A DNA stretch of 64,000 nucleotides from positions 62,001-126,000 of the forward strand of contig NZ_JAKLJA010000012.1 of assembly GCF_022213065.1 (NCBI RefSeq), read 5' to 3'. Shown here in pieces: positions 37,086-46,060 of the stretch; position 1 is the stretch's first letter, and each line of letters begins with the position of its first letter. A program made the position numbers and the translations under genes. The notes beneath the pieces are model-generated. The model worked only from the letters and a program-made list of their open reading frames with translations, had not been told where the DNA came from and searched no databases. Source of the DNA: Paraburkholderia tagetis (GTDB lineage: Bacteria > Pseudomonadota > Gammaproteobacteria > Burkholderiales > Burkholderiaceae).

Positions 37086-37102
37086 CGCGTGGAGTGCGCC
37101 GT

Positions 37103-37125
37103 GGTCGCGCAGCGATTGCGCGACC
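37103..37125 (+). terminator. hairpin after cheZ, possible terminator
   Basis: GGTCGCGCA and TGCGCGACC form a perfect 9-bp stem with loop GCGAT, 18 bases after the cheZ stop. No T run follows. Confidence 0.35.
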
Positions 37126-37380
37126 GTCCGGTGACGATTGCGCAGCGGTTGCGAGGCGGTTGCACGGCGGGCCGGTTGCCTGGCCGTGCGGCTAGTCCCC
37201 GAATGTCATGTAGCACAGGCATACTAGAGCCCATTCGCTGATTGCTGTCGTGGCGCTCGCCACGATGATGCATTGCAGCGTTGCCAGCCGTTCTCCGTCA
37301 AGACGTCGCCCGTAGCCGCCAGTCGTGCAGCGCGGGCGCCGCGCGGAGGAACGTGCGACCGAGAAAGGGGGAGGGCCATC

Positions 37381-38094
37381 TTGTCTTCGCACGCATCGAC
37401 CGTTGTGTCCACCGCGCCTCGCGCGCCTCACTATGCCGGCTCGTCCCGTTCGGACGGAACGCCTGGCGTGTCCAGTTCATCGTCATCTTCAGCTTCGCTT
37501 TCAGCGCATGGTTCGGCCCGGCGCCGGCGTTGGGTCGCCCGCAGCCGCAGCGCGGCATGGCGTCTTGCCGCCACGCTCGCATGCGCAATAGGGACGTGGG
37601 GGATCGCCCAGCCGGCCAGCGCCGCGCTGGGCGGCGCGCCCATGAGCACGCCTCCGGGCGCGAGCGTCACCGTGCCGGATGCCGCAGCCAGCGCGGCGGG
37701 CCAGGGCGCTTCGTCCGCGCTCATGCGTCAGGCGGCCCAGGCCAGCGCGGCATCCTCTGCCTCGGCTACCGGCGGCTCGGCCGCGTATAGCGTGAAGCAG
37801 ACCACGCTCGCGAACGGCACCGTCGTGCGCGAGTACCTCTCGCAGGCGGGCACCGTGTTCGGCGTGGCCTGGAGCGGGCCGCAGCCGCCCGACCTCGCGG
37901 CGCTGCTCGGCAGCTATTTCCCGCAGTACGTCTCAGGCGTGGAGGCCAATCGCGCGAGAGGCGTGCGCGGTTCCGGCACGGTCGATAACAGCGGCCTCGT
38001 CGTGCACTCGGGCGGCCACATGGGCGCCTTCTCCGGCCAGGCGTGGCTGCCGCAGGCGCTGCCGGCCGGCGTCAGCACGTCCGATATCCAATAA
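37381..38094 (+). CDS. DUF2844-type exported protein
   Basis: Protein of about 237 aa. Variable Ser/Arg-rich N-terminal part, then a hydrophobic signal-like stretch (LAATLACAIGTWGIAQPASAALGG). An Ala-rich spacer precedes the DUF2844 core (TLANGTVVREYLSQAGTVFG, VAWSGPQPPDLAALLGSYF). The function is unknown. TTG at 37381 is chosen because GGGGGAGGG lies 6 bases upstream; an ATG at 37273 has no site, and a later start nearer the signal is also possible. The DUF3443 gene follows 15 bp later, so the two form an operon. Confidence 0.8.
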   Translation: MSSHASTVVSTAPRAPHYAGSSRSDGTPGVSSSSSSSASLSAHGSARRRRWVARSRSAAWRLAATLACAIGTWGIAQPASAALGGAPMSTPPGASVTVPDAAASAAGQGASSALMRQAAQASAASSASATGGSAAYSVKQTTLANGTVVREYLSQAGTVFGVAWSGPQPPDLAALLGSYFPQYVSGVEANRARGVRGSGTVDNSGLVVHSGGHMGAFSGQAWLPQALPAGVSTSDIQ

Positions 38095-38109
38095 CGACCG
38101 GGAGGCGAC

Positions 38110-39480
38110 GTGTCCAGCTACGGAATCCTCAACGCCTTCGTTCGCGCGCTGCGCGCGCCGCGCGCCTTTTCGTGTTCTTTCTCGCGTTCCTTCTCGCGTT
38201 CGTTCCTCTTTGCCGCGCTGCTCGCGCTCACGGCGGGCCTTGCCGCCTGCGGCGGCGGTGGCGGCTCTTCCAATGGCGGCTCCAGCAGCTCTGCTAGCAG
38301 CGGCGCAAGCGGTAGCAGTGGCGACATCGCCTCGCTGCCCGCGGGTCCCCAGCAGCAGCCCATCGCCGCCACGGCTGCGAACACCGTGGCCGTGACCGTG
38401 AACCGGGGCATCACCGGCAACATGCCCAACATTCCCACGGTGAGCGTGACGATCTGCGTGCCAAGTACCGGCACGTGCCAGACGATCAACAACATTCAGG
38501 TCGACACGGCTTCGTTCGGTCTGCGCGTGCTTGCCTCGGCGCTCGGCACCTTCAACAGCACCTTGCCCACGACCACCAGCAACGGCGCCACGCTCGCGGA
38601 ATGCACAGCGTTCGCCGACGGCTACACGTGGGGCACGGTGCGTAGCGCCGACGTGAAGATCGGTGGCGAGACGGCCAGCGGCATTCCGATCCAGGTGATC
38701 GGCGACCTCGCAACGTCCACGGTCCCGACGGCCTGCTCGAACTTCGGCCCCGCGCAGAATTCCACGCAGGCGCTCGGCGCGAACGGCATTCTCGGTGTCG
38801 GCGTTGCACCGTGGGATTGCGGCTCGGGTTGCACGAGCGCCAGCACGAGCAATTACTACGCGTGCCCCAACGGCACCAACAGTAACAACTGCGCCACCAC
38901 GGCCGTTGCGCTGAACAACCAGGTGGCCAATCCCGTCCCGCACCTCCCCGTCGACAACAACGGCGTGATCCTGCAGATGCCGCCCATCTCCAACAGCGGG
39001 CAGGCCTCGGCCACGGGCACGCTGGTGTTCGGCATCGGCACGCAGTCGAACAACGCGATACCGACCTCCGTGCAGCGCTTCGCGACCAACCATTGGGGCA
39101 ATATGACCGGCTCGTACAACGGGCGTTCGCTAGGGGCGTTCCTCGACTCGGGCTCGAACGGCATCTTTTTCTCCGATGGCGGCATTGCGCAGTGCGGCGG
39201 CAATCTCGGCACGTTCTACTGCCCGGCCAAGCCGCTCGCGCTCAGCGCGACGCTCACCGACGCGAACGGCATTTCGGGCAACGTGAACTTCAACGTGGTG
39301 AGCGCGTCGGCGCTGCTCAACAGCGGCAGCAACTTCGCGCTCAACGACCTCGCCGGATCGTTTGGGTCGAGCGCAGACCTCGACCTCGGTTTGCCGTTCT
39401 TCTACGGGCGCTATGTGTATTACGGCCAGGATCAGGCGATCAACGCAACGGGCACGCAGAAGCCCTACGTGGCCTTCTGA
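38110..39480 (+). CDS. DUF3443-type lipoprotein with pepsin-like motifs
   Basis: Predicted lipoprotein of 456 aa, lipobox GLAAC with Cys47, then a Gly/Ser-rich linker. Function not established. The rest reads like a two-lobed pepsin fold: Asp132 in VDTASFGLRVL, then NGILGVGVAP, a TLVFGIGT strand, Asp346 in FLDSGSNGIFF, and a C-terminal LGLPFFYGRYVYYG. The two Asp motifs are 214 residues apart, and about ten cysteines could pair. The first motif has Ala where active enzymes usually have Gly. GTG at 38110 follows GGGAGGCGAC. It is paired with the DUF2844 gene between cheZ and flhB, an arrangement I recall from other Burkholderia. Confidence 0.85.
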   Translation: MSSYGILNAFVRALRAPRAFSCSFSRSFSRSFLFAALLALTAGLAACGGGGGSSNGGSSSSASSGASGSSGDIASLPAGPQQQPIAATAANTVAVTVNRGITGNMPNIPTVSVTICVPSTGTCQTINNIQVDTASFGLRVLASALGTFNSTLPTTTSNGATLAECTAFADGYTWGTVRSADVKIGGETASGIPIQVIGDLATSTVPTACSNFGPAQNSTQALGANGILGVGVAPWDCGSGCTSASTSNYYACPNGTNSNNCATTAVALNNQVANPVPHLPVDNNGVILQMPPISNSGQASATGTLVFGIGTQSNNAIPTSVQRFATNHWGNMTGSYNGRSLGAFLDSGSNGIFFSDGGIAQCGGNLGTFYCPAKPLALSATLTDANGISGNVNFNVVSASALLNSGSNFALNDLAGSFGSSADLDLGLPFFYGRYVYYGQDQAINATGTQKPYVAF

Positions 39481-39503
39481 CCTTCTGACACGCCGTGTCT
39501 TCT

Positions 39504-39533
39504 GCGCGTCCGCCGCCGCTGTGGCGGGCGCGC
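39504..39533 (+). terminator. hairpin after the DUF3443 gene, possible terminator
   Basis: GCGCGTCCGCC pairs with GGCGGGCGCGC (one G-T pair) around an 8-base loop, 24 bases after the stop codon. It lacks a T run. Confidence 0.35.
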
Positions 39534-39766
39534 ATGCCTGGCACACCGCCCGATGCGTGCCGGGCGCTTTTGTTCTCCTGCCTTCGTTCTCCCTTCGTTC
39601 TCCGCTTCCCGCGCAGCAATCCCATCCCGCGAAATACCCCGGTTTCCCTGCCTTACTCCGCCAATCGCCGCTTGCGCCCCGAGGCAATAATCGCTCTCAC
39701 TGAAAAAGGGCGTGCGCCGTCACCGCAGGGGTGGCGGGTGCGCGTGCGCCGCCGACCGGAGCATCC

Positions 39767-41137
39767 GTGGCAGAGGACAGCGACCTCGAAAAGACCGAAT
39801 CAGCCACTCCCAAGCGCCTCGAAAAGGCGCGTGAGGAGGGGCAGGTCGCGCGTTCGCGGGAGCTTGCCACGTTCGCGCTGCTCTCGGCGGGCTGCTTTGG
39901 CGCGTGGATGCTCTCGGGCACCATCGGCGAGCATCTGCAAACGATGTTGCGCGGCGCGCTCACCTTCAACCACGCGGGCGCCTTCGAGACGAAACGCATG
40001 CTCACGGGCGCCGGCGTGGCCGCGCGCGAAGGCCTCTTCGCGCTCTTGCCCGTGCTGTTGCTGACCGGCGCGGCCGCGCTGCTCGCGCCCATGGCGCTGG
40101 GCGGCTGGCTGTTCTCGACCCGGTCGCTGGAGATGAAATTCAGCCGCCTCAATCCGGTGTCCGGGCTCGGGCGCATCTTTTCGGTGAACGGGCCGATCCA
40201 GCTTGGCATGTCGCTCGCGAAGACGCTCGTGGTGGGCGGCATCGGCGGCTCGGCGCTGTGGGTGCGGCGCGACGAGATCCTCGGCCTCGCCATGCAGCCC
40301 CCGCCGCGCGCATTCGCCGAAGCATTCCATCTGATCGCCGTGTGCTGCGGCACGACCGTCGCGGGCATGTTCGTGGTGGCCGCCATCGACGTGCCGTACC
40401 AGCTCTGGTCGTATCACCGCAAGCTGCGCATGACCAAGGAAGAAGTGAAGCGCGAGCACCGCGAGAACGAAGGCGACCCGCACGTGAAAGGCCGCATTCG
40501 CCAGCAGCAGCGCGCCATGGCGCGCCGCCGCATGATGACGCAGGTGCCCAAGGCCGACGTCGTGGTGACCAACCCGACGCACTTCGCCGTCGCGCTCCAA
40601 TACACCGATGGCGAAATGCGTGCGCCCAAAGTGGTCGCCAAGGGCGTGAACCTCGTGGCGGCGCGTATCCGCGAACTCGCCGCCGAGCACAACGTGCCGC
40701 TGCTCGAAGCGCCGCCGCTCGCCCGCGCGCTCTACTACAACGTCGATATCAACCGCGAGATTCCCGGCCCGCTCTATGGCGCGGTCGCGCAGGTGCTCGC
40801 GTGGGTCTACCAGTTGAAGCGCTTTCGCGAACATGGCGGCGACGTGCCGATGGCGCCGACCGATCTCGACGTGCCGCCTGAGCTAGACAAGGGCGCCATA
40901 AGCGACGAAGACGCCGCCGACGAAGCCGACGAGGCGCTCTCGCCCGAGGACCGCACGGCCAGCGGCAAGGCACCCGGTAGCGCACCAAACGCGGCATCGA
41001 ATACCGCATCAAGCACAGCATCAAGCACCGCATCAACGAATACCGCGCGCAACGCGGATTCCAATGCGAATCGCACTGACACGCGCAACGCAGCGAGCAA
41101 TAACGCGCGCGGCGGCAATGAAGGAGCCACAGAATGA
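39767..41137 (+). CDS. flhB: flagellar export apparatus protein FlhB
   Basis: Export-gate and substrate-specificity switch protein of 456 aa (E. coli 382). N-terminus SATPKRLEKAREEGQVARS, four membrane helices, then the cytoplasmic domain with the self-cleavage motif NPTH (Asn269) in VVVTNPTHFAVAL. About 90 residues after the conserved core are acidic and then Ala/Ser/Thr/Asn-rich, absent from E. coli. GTG at 39767 with GGAG 7 bases upstream is chosen; an earlier GTG at 39731 lacks a site. The stop overlaps the flhA ATG (ATGA). Confidence 0.96.
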   Translation: MAEDSDLEKTESATPKRLEKAREEGQVARSRELATFALLSAGCFGAWMLSGTIGEHLQTMLRGALTFNHAGAFETKRMLTGAGVAAREGLFALLPVLLLTGAAALLAPMALGGWLFSTRSLEMKFSRLNPVSGLGRIFSVNGPIQLGMSLAKTLVVGGIGGSALWVRRDEILGLAMQPPPRAFAEAFHLIAVCCGTTVAGMFVVAAIDVPYQLWSYHRKLRMTKEEVKREHRENEGDPHVKGRIRQQQRAMARRRMMTQVPKADVVVTNPTHFAVALQYTDGEMRAPKVVAKGVNLVAARIRELAAEHNVPLLEAPPLARALYYNVDINREIPGPLYGAVAQVLAWVYQLKRFREHGGDVPMAPTDLDVPPELDKGAISDEDAADEADEALSPEDRTASGKAPGSAPNAASNTASSTASSTASTNTARNADSNANRTDTRNAASNNARGGNEGATE

Positions 41138-43233
41138 ACGCCCGCACCGGTTTCCTCGCGCGGCGCCCGGAGGTGCTGCAAAGCACGAATCTGCGCGCGC
41201 TCGCTGGACCGATCCTGATCTGCATGATCCTCGGCATGATGATTCTGCCGTTGCCGCCGTTCCTGCTCGATCTGCTGTTCACCTTCAACATCGCGCTTTC
41301 GGTGATGGTGCTGCTCGTCAGCATGTACACCATGAAGCCGCTCGATTTCGCGGCGTTCCCGAGCGTGCTGCTGTTCTCCACGCTCTTGCGCCTCTCGCTG
41401 AACGTGGCCTCCACGCGCGTCGTGCTGCTCGAAGGCCACACCGGCCCGGGCGCGGCCGGCCAGGTGATCGAGTCGTTCGGCCACTTCCTCGTGGGCGGCA
41501 ACTTCGCCGTGGGTATCGTCGTGTTCGTGATCCTCATGGTGATCAACTTCATGGTGATCACCAAGGGCGCGGGGCGGATCGCGGAAGTGTCGGCGCGCTT
41601 CACGCTCGACGCCATGCCCGGCAAGCAGATGGCGATCGACGCCGACCTCAACGCCGGCCTCATCAACGAGGAAGCCGCGCGCAAGCGCCGCACCGAGATC
41701 GCCCAGGAAGCCGAGTTCTACGGCTCGATGGACGGCGCAAGCAAGTTCGTGCGCGGCGACGCCATCGCGGGCCTCTTGATCATGGCGATCAACATCATCG
41801 GCGGGCTGATTGTGGGCGTCGTGCAGCACGGCATGCCGTTCGCGGCGGCGGGCGAGACCTACACGCTGCTTACCATCGGCGATGGCCTCGTCGCGCAGAT
41901 CCCGTCGCTCGTGATCTCGACGGCAGCGGGCGTGATCGTCTCGCGCGTGGCGACCAACGAGGACATCGGCACGCAGCTTACCGGCCAGCTTTTCACGAAC
42001 CCGCGCGTGCTGATGATCACCGGCACCATCATCCTCGTGATGGGCCTGATTCCGGGCATGCCGCACTTCGCGTTCTTGCTGCTGGGCGCGGGCGCGATCC
42101 AGCTCGGCCGCGTGATGAAAAAGAGCGCCGAGGCGAAGAAGGCGAGCGCCGTGCTCGCGGAAGTCTTGCCGGCCGCAGCCGCCCCCACCGAGAACGCGGA
42201 GGCGAGCTGGGACGACGTGGCGCTCATCGACACGCTCGGGCTCGAAGTGGGCTACCGCATCATTCCGCTCGTCGACAAAAACACCGACGGCGAACTGCTC
42301 AAGCGCATCAAGAGCATCCGCAAGAAGTTCGCGCAGGAAATCGGCTTTTTGCCGCCGGTCATTCATATTCGCGACAACCTGGAGCTACGCCCGAACGCCT
42401 ACCGCATCGCGCTCAAGGGCGTGGAAGTGGGCTCGGGCGAGGCGTTTCCGGGCCAGTGGCTCGCGATCAATCCGGGGCAGGTGAGCGCGGTGGTGCCCGG
42501 CACGCCGACCACCGACCCGGCGTTCGGGCTGCCCGCGATCTGGATCGACTCGAACATGCGCGAGCAGGCCCAGGTGTTCGGCTATACCGTGGTCGATTCG
42601 AGCACCGTGGTGGCGACGCACCTCAATCACCTCGTGGTGACGCACGCCGCCGAACTGCTCGGGCGCCGCGAAGTGCAGGCGCTCATCGAGCGCGTGCAGA
42701 AGGACACGCCATCGCTCGTGGACGACCTCGTGCCGAAGGTGCTGGCGCTCACGACGCTGCAAAAGGTGCTGCAGAACCTGCTGGAAGAAGGCGTGCCGAT
42801 TCGCGACATGCGCACGATCATGGAGTCGCTGGCGGAGCACGCGCCGCGCATGCCCGACGCGCACGACCTCACGGCGGCGGTGCGCATCTCGCTGGGCCGC
42901 GCGATCACGCAGCAGTGGTTCCCCGGCAACGGCGACATGCAGGTGATGGGGCTCGACGCCAATCTCGAACGCGTGCTGTCGCAGACACTCACCTCCGGGC
43001 CAAACCCGGGGCTGGAGCCGGGCCTCGCGCATACGCTGCTCACGCAGACCGAAATGGCGATGGGGCGTCAGCAGGCGCTGGGACTCGCGCCCGTGCTGCT
43101 GGTGCAGCATGCGCTGCGGCCGATGCTCTCGCGCTTTTTGCGCCGGAGTCTGCCGCAGTTGAAGGTGCTCTCGTATGCCGAGGTGCCGGATACGCGCAAT
43201 GTGCGGGTGGTGAATGGGGTGGGGGCGGGGTGA
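41134..43233 (+). CDS. flhA: flagellar export apparatus protein FlhA
   Basis: Export-gate protein of 699 aa, normal length. Eight N-terminal membrane helices include the conserved LLFTFNIALSVMVLLVSMYT and the FHIPEP-type segment FAAFPSVLLFSTLLRLSLN. The cytoplasmic loop has DAMPGKQMAIDADLNAG. The C-terminal half docks chaperone-substrate complexes. Translation is coupled to flhB by the ATGA overlap. A likely terminator follows within 70 bases. Confidence 0.98.
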   Translation: MNARTGFLARRPEVLQSTNLRALAGPILICMILGMMILPLPPFLLDLLFTFNIALSVMVLLVSMYTMKPLDFAAFPSVLLFSTLLRLSLNVASTRVVLLEGHTGPGAAGQVIESFGHFLVGGNFAVGIVVFVILMVINFMVITKGAGRIAEVSARFTLDAMPGKQMAIDADLNAGLINEEAARKRRTEIAQEAEFYGSMDGASKFVRGDAIAGLLIMAINIIGGLIVGVVQHGMPFAAAGETYTLLTIGDGLVAQIPSLVISTAAGVIVSRVATNEDIGTQLTGQLFTNPRVLMITGTIILVMGLIPGMPHFAFLLLGAGAIQLGRVMKKSAEAKKASAVLAEVLPAAAAPTENAEASWDDVALIDTLGLEVGYRIIPLVDKNTDGELLKRIKSIRKKFAQEIGFLPPVIHIRDNLELRPNAYRIALKGVEVGSGEAFPGQWLAINPGQVSAVVPGTPTTDPAFGLPAIWIDSNMREQAQVFGYTVVDSSTVVATHLNHLVVTHAAELLGRREVQALIERVQKDTPSLVDDLVPKVLALTTLQKVLQNLLEEGVPIRDMRTIMESLAEHAPRMPDAHDLTAAVRISLGRAITQQWFPGNGDMQVMGLDANLERVLSQTLTSGPNPGLEPGLAHTLLTQTEMAMGRQQALGLAPVLLVQHALRPMLSRFLRRSLPQLKVLSYAEVPDTRNVRVVNGVGAG

Positions 43234-43263
43234 GGTGGGGGCGCTGACGCGCGCCCAAATTGG

Positions 43264-43299
43264 AAGCGGGCCTGCTCAACGCGGGCCTTGTCGCTTTTT
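43264..43299 (+). terminator. probable terminator after flhA
   Basis: AAGCG and CGCTT close an imperfect hairpin whose inner stem is GCCTGC/GCGGGC, followed by TTTTT. It lies 30 bases after the flhA stop and just before the end of the leftward antitoxin-like gene. Confidence 0.5.
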
Positions 43300-43303
43300 C
43301 AAC

Positions 43304-43546
43304 TCACAGCTCGCTCACTTTCACCGCGACCATGGGTTCGTTCTGGCGAGCCCTGACGATGCGGCACAGCTCGATATCTTCGAGCGCCTCGCATAGCGTC
43401 TCCCACAATCCAGCCGGCACGAGGAACGCCACGGGCTTGCTGTCTTGCAGGACGGCCACCGGATGATCGGCCGACGCCACAATGGCTTCGAGGCGGGTTT
43501 TCAGGTCTTCGATGTCGACTGAATCCTGAGGGGTTAGCGTTTCCAT
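43304..43546 (-). CDS. Phd/YefM-type antitoxin-like protein without a toxin
   Basis: Acidic protein of 80 aa. The pattern VLQDSKPVAFLVPAGLWETL followed by ALEDIELCRIVRARQ is that of the Phd/YefM dimerisation fold and toxin-binding helix. The ATG at 43546 follows GGAG. It is the only leftward gene between flhA and flhF. Only 70 bp separate its stop from the flhA stop, and the upstream side has no small basic ORF, so no RelE/Doc-type toxin is adjacent. It may be a decayed module or a repressor with another role. Confidence 0.7.
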   Translation of the reverse strand: METLTPQDSVDIEDLKTRLEAIVASADHPVAVLQDSKPVAFLVPAGLWETLCEALEDIELCRIVRARQNEPMVAVKVSEL

Positions 43547-43894
43547 CGTGTGGATTCTCCGTGGTGAAAGGCAGGGGCTGGCGGTTGCGCAACATGGCCT
43601 TCGCCGGGGCCAGGGCGCCACTTTAAGGGCTCCGCACCGACCTACGCCTTGCTTCGAATCAAGGCGCATGGCCCCGATGATCGACCTGCACCGCCGCCTC
43701 GCGCACAACCACAGGCGCCTCCCCCCATCCCCCGAATTACCCACCTTTCCCCGCCCTGATCCACCGATCGTCGAGGGCTCACCTTCGAAATAATTCCAAC
43801 ATCGGAGAAGGGTCCGCGCGAGAGCGCCAGGCTCGCAGCCATCCAGACGTGATCGACCGGCGGCACAGGCCGCCCACCTCATCAGGGGCATAGC
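43547..43894. other. intergenic region upstream of flhF
   Basis: About 350 bp between the antitoxin-like gene and flhF, without a supported gene. It contains a small hairpin (43645-43666, 7-bp arms CGCCTTG/CAAGGCG) and a pyrimidine-rich tract. The flhF promoter is expected here, but I cannot point to it. Confidence 0.5.
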
Positions 43895-46060
43895 TTGAAC
43901 ATTCGCAAATTCATCGGTGGCACCAGCCGCGACGCGTTGCGCCTCGTGCGCGAAGCGCTGGGTGCGGACGCCGTCGTGCTGTCGAACCGTACGCTCGACG
44001 ATGGCAGCGTCGAGATCGTCGCGCTCGCGGACCGCGACCTCGCGGCGATCGCGCCGGCGGATGGCGGAGCGCCCTCTGGCGGCGCGCCTTCCGCAGGCGC
44101 TGCGTTCGGCAACGGTCAGGCACAAGGCGGCGCGGGCTTCGCGGCAAAGCCGCCGCGTACTGCCTTTGGCGCACAGCCCGCCGCGAACGCAGCGGTACCC
44201 GCCGCCGTGGCCGCTCCCGTGGGCAACCCCTACGCAAGCGGCGGCATGCCCGACGTGTTCTCGTCGGTGTTCGGCGCGAGCCCGGAAGTGGGTGTCGAGC
44301 GCGACGCCACCGGATCGAACGCCCACGCGCACGACGAAGCGCACGACGAAGCCGACGGCGGCGACGACGCCACCGTCTCGCTCGCGCAAGCCACCCAGGC
44401 GAAGCTCAGCGCCGAAGCCTCCGAAGCCGTGGCGCAGCCGTTCGCGGCCTCGCGTGCAGCAGCCGCCCAGGCCGCGCAGCAGTTGACGATGCCGCCGACC
44501 GCGCAGACGATGCAAGCCGCCCAGCCGTTCGGCGCCGCGCGGACTGCTAGCGCCATGAGCCGCGCTCTGGCGAGCGTAGCGGACCGCGACGCCGCCATGC
44601 GGCTCGAACAGGCTGCCACACAGCCGCTAGCCGATCCATCTGGCGCGCCGCGCACGATGGCCGAATCGAACCCCTGGCTGATCGATCACGCACGCCGCAT
44701 TGCGAGCCAGCAGTCGGGCCAGCAGGATCAAGCCCAGCAGGCCGGCATGACGCCCGCAGCCGCCATGGCGCGCGGTCTCGGCGTGGCCGCCGACCCCGTG
44801 CATGCCGCCGATGTCGAGGCGAGCACCCCCGAATGGGCGCGCCAGGCCGCGCACGTCGCGGCGCGTCGCGCCGCCCGCAGCATCGGCCAGAGCCCGGATG
44901 CGGCCGGCCCGGCACCCGTCGCCCATGGCGCCGCCAATGTCGCCAACGTTGCTCATGTCACCCACGCCGCGCAGCACGCCTCGGCCACCGCAACCACCAC
45001 GGCCGCATCAATGGCCCAGCCCGCCGCGTCCAGCACCGCACACACAGTGAGCGAGGCGATCCGCGCGCGCATCGAGCAGGTCGTCAACGAAACCGTCATG
45101 CATGAGCTCGCCTCCATGCGCGGCATGATGGAAGAGCAGTTCGCGGGCCTCCTGTGGGGCGAGCGCCAGCGCCGCAACCCGGTGCAGAGCACGCTCACGA
45201 AGCAGCTTTTCGCGGCCGGTTTCTCGGCGCAGCTCGTGAAGATGGTGGTCGACCGCCTGCCCAGCGTGGAAACCGAAGAAGCCGGCATGGAATGGGTGCA
45301 GTCGGTGCTCGAAGCGAACCTGCCCGTGCTCGAAGACGAAGAGTCGCTCATGGAGCGCGGCGGCGTGTTCGCGCTGATGGGTCCGACCGGCGTGGGCAAG
45401 ACCACGACCACGGCGAAGCTCGCCGCGCGCTGCGTGATGCGCTTCGGCGCGAGCAAGGTCGCGCTGCTCACGACCGACAGCTACCGTATCGGCGGCCACG
45501 AGCAACTGCGCATCTTCGGCAAGATCCTCGGCGTTTCCGTGCACGCGGTGCGCGACGGCGCGGATCTGCAACTCGCGCTCACCGAACTCAAGAGCAAGCA
45601 CATCGTGCTGATCGATACGATCGGCATGAGCCAGCGCGACCGCGCCGTGGCCGACCAGATCGCCATGCTGTGCAGCGCGGGCCGTCCGGTGCAGCGCCTG
45701 CTGCTGCTTTCGGCGACGAGCCACGGCGACACGCTCAACGAAGTCGTGCAGGCGTACCAGAGCGGCCCGGACAACTCGCCGCTCACGGGCTGCATCCTCA
45801 CCAAGCTCGACGAGGCGACCAACCTCGGCAGCACGCTCGACACGGTCCTGCGCTACAAGCTGCCGGTGCACTACGTCTCGACAGGCCAGAAGGTGCCCGA
45901 GAACCTGTACGTGGCCACGCGCCGCTTCCTCGTGCGCAGCGCGTTCTGCGTGCCGCGCGAGCGCTCGCCGTTCGTGCCGCACGAGGACGACATTCCCGCG
46001 CTGCTCTCCGCGCTCTCGACGCGTTCGAACACACAAGCCCCCGAGGTCCGGTTTGGATAA
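43895..46060 (+). CDS. flhF: flagellar biosynthesis SRP-type GTPase FlhF
   Basis: GTPase of 721 aa that helps place flagella; typical FlhF proteins have 370-450 aa. The N-terminal B domain (MNIRKFIGGTSRDALRLVREALG) is followed by about 330 residues of Ala/Gln/Pro-rich low complexity. Then come the N domain and the G domain: GPTGVGKTTTTAKLA near residue 496, TDSYRIGGHEQL, DTIGMSQRD, and TKLDEATNLG. The start is TTG at 43895; it gives the canonical N-terminus. The stop overlaps the flhG start by 8 bases. Confidence 0.95.
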   Translation: MNIRKFIGGTSRDALRLVREALGADAVVLSNRTLDDGSVEIVALADRDLAAIAPADGGAPSGGAPSAGAAFGNGQAQGGAGFAAKPPRTAFGAQPAANAAVPAAVAAPVGNPYASGGMPDVFSSVFGASPEVGVERDATGSNAHAHDEAHDEADGGDDATVSLAQATQAKLSAEASEAVAQPFAASRAAAAQAAQQLTMPPTAQTMQAAQPFGAARTASAMSRALASVADRDAAMRLEQAATQPLADPSGAPRTMAESNPWLIDHARRIASQQSGQQDQAQQAGMTPAAAMARGLGVAADPVHAADVEASTPEWARQAAHVAARRAARSIGQSPDAAGPAPVAHGAANVANVAHVTHAAQHASATATTTAASMAQPAASSTAHTVSEAIRARIEQVVNETVMHELASMRGMMEEQFAGLLWGERQRRNPVQSTLTKQLFAAGFSAQLVKMVVDRLPSVETEEAGMEWVQSVLEANLPVLEDEESLMERGGVFALMGPTGVGKTTTTAKLAARCVMRFGASKVALLTTDSYRIGGHEQLRIFGKILGVSVHAVRDGADLQLALTELKSKHIVLIDTIGMSQRDRAVADQIAMLCSAGRPVQRLLLLSATSHGDTLNEVVQAYQSGPDNSPLTGCILTKLDEATNLGSTLDTVLRYKLPVHYVSTGQKVPENLYVATRRFLVRSAFCVPRERSPFVPHEDDIPALLSALSTRSNTQAPEVRFG

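Noticed and set aside
41064..43247. 727-codon rightward ORF overlapping flhA in another frame
   Set aside because: Arg-rich out-of-frame shadow; flhA is fully conserved in its own frame.
43304..44515. A 403-residue version of the antitoxin-like protein starting at 44515
   Set aside because: The extra N-terminus runs antisense through flhF; the ATG at 43546 with GGAG gives a normal 80-residue protein.
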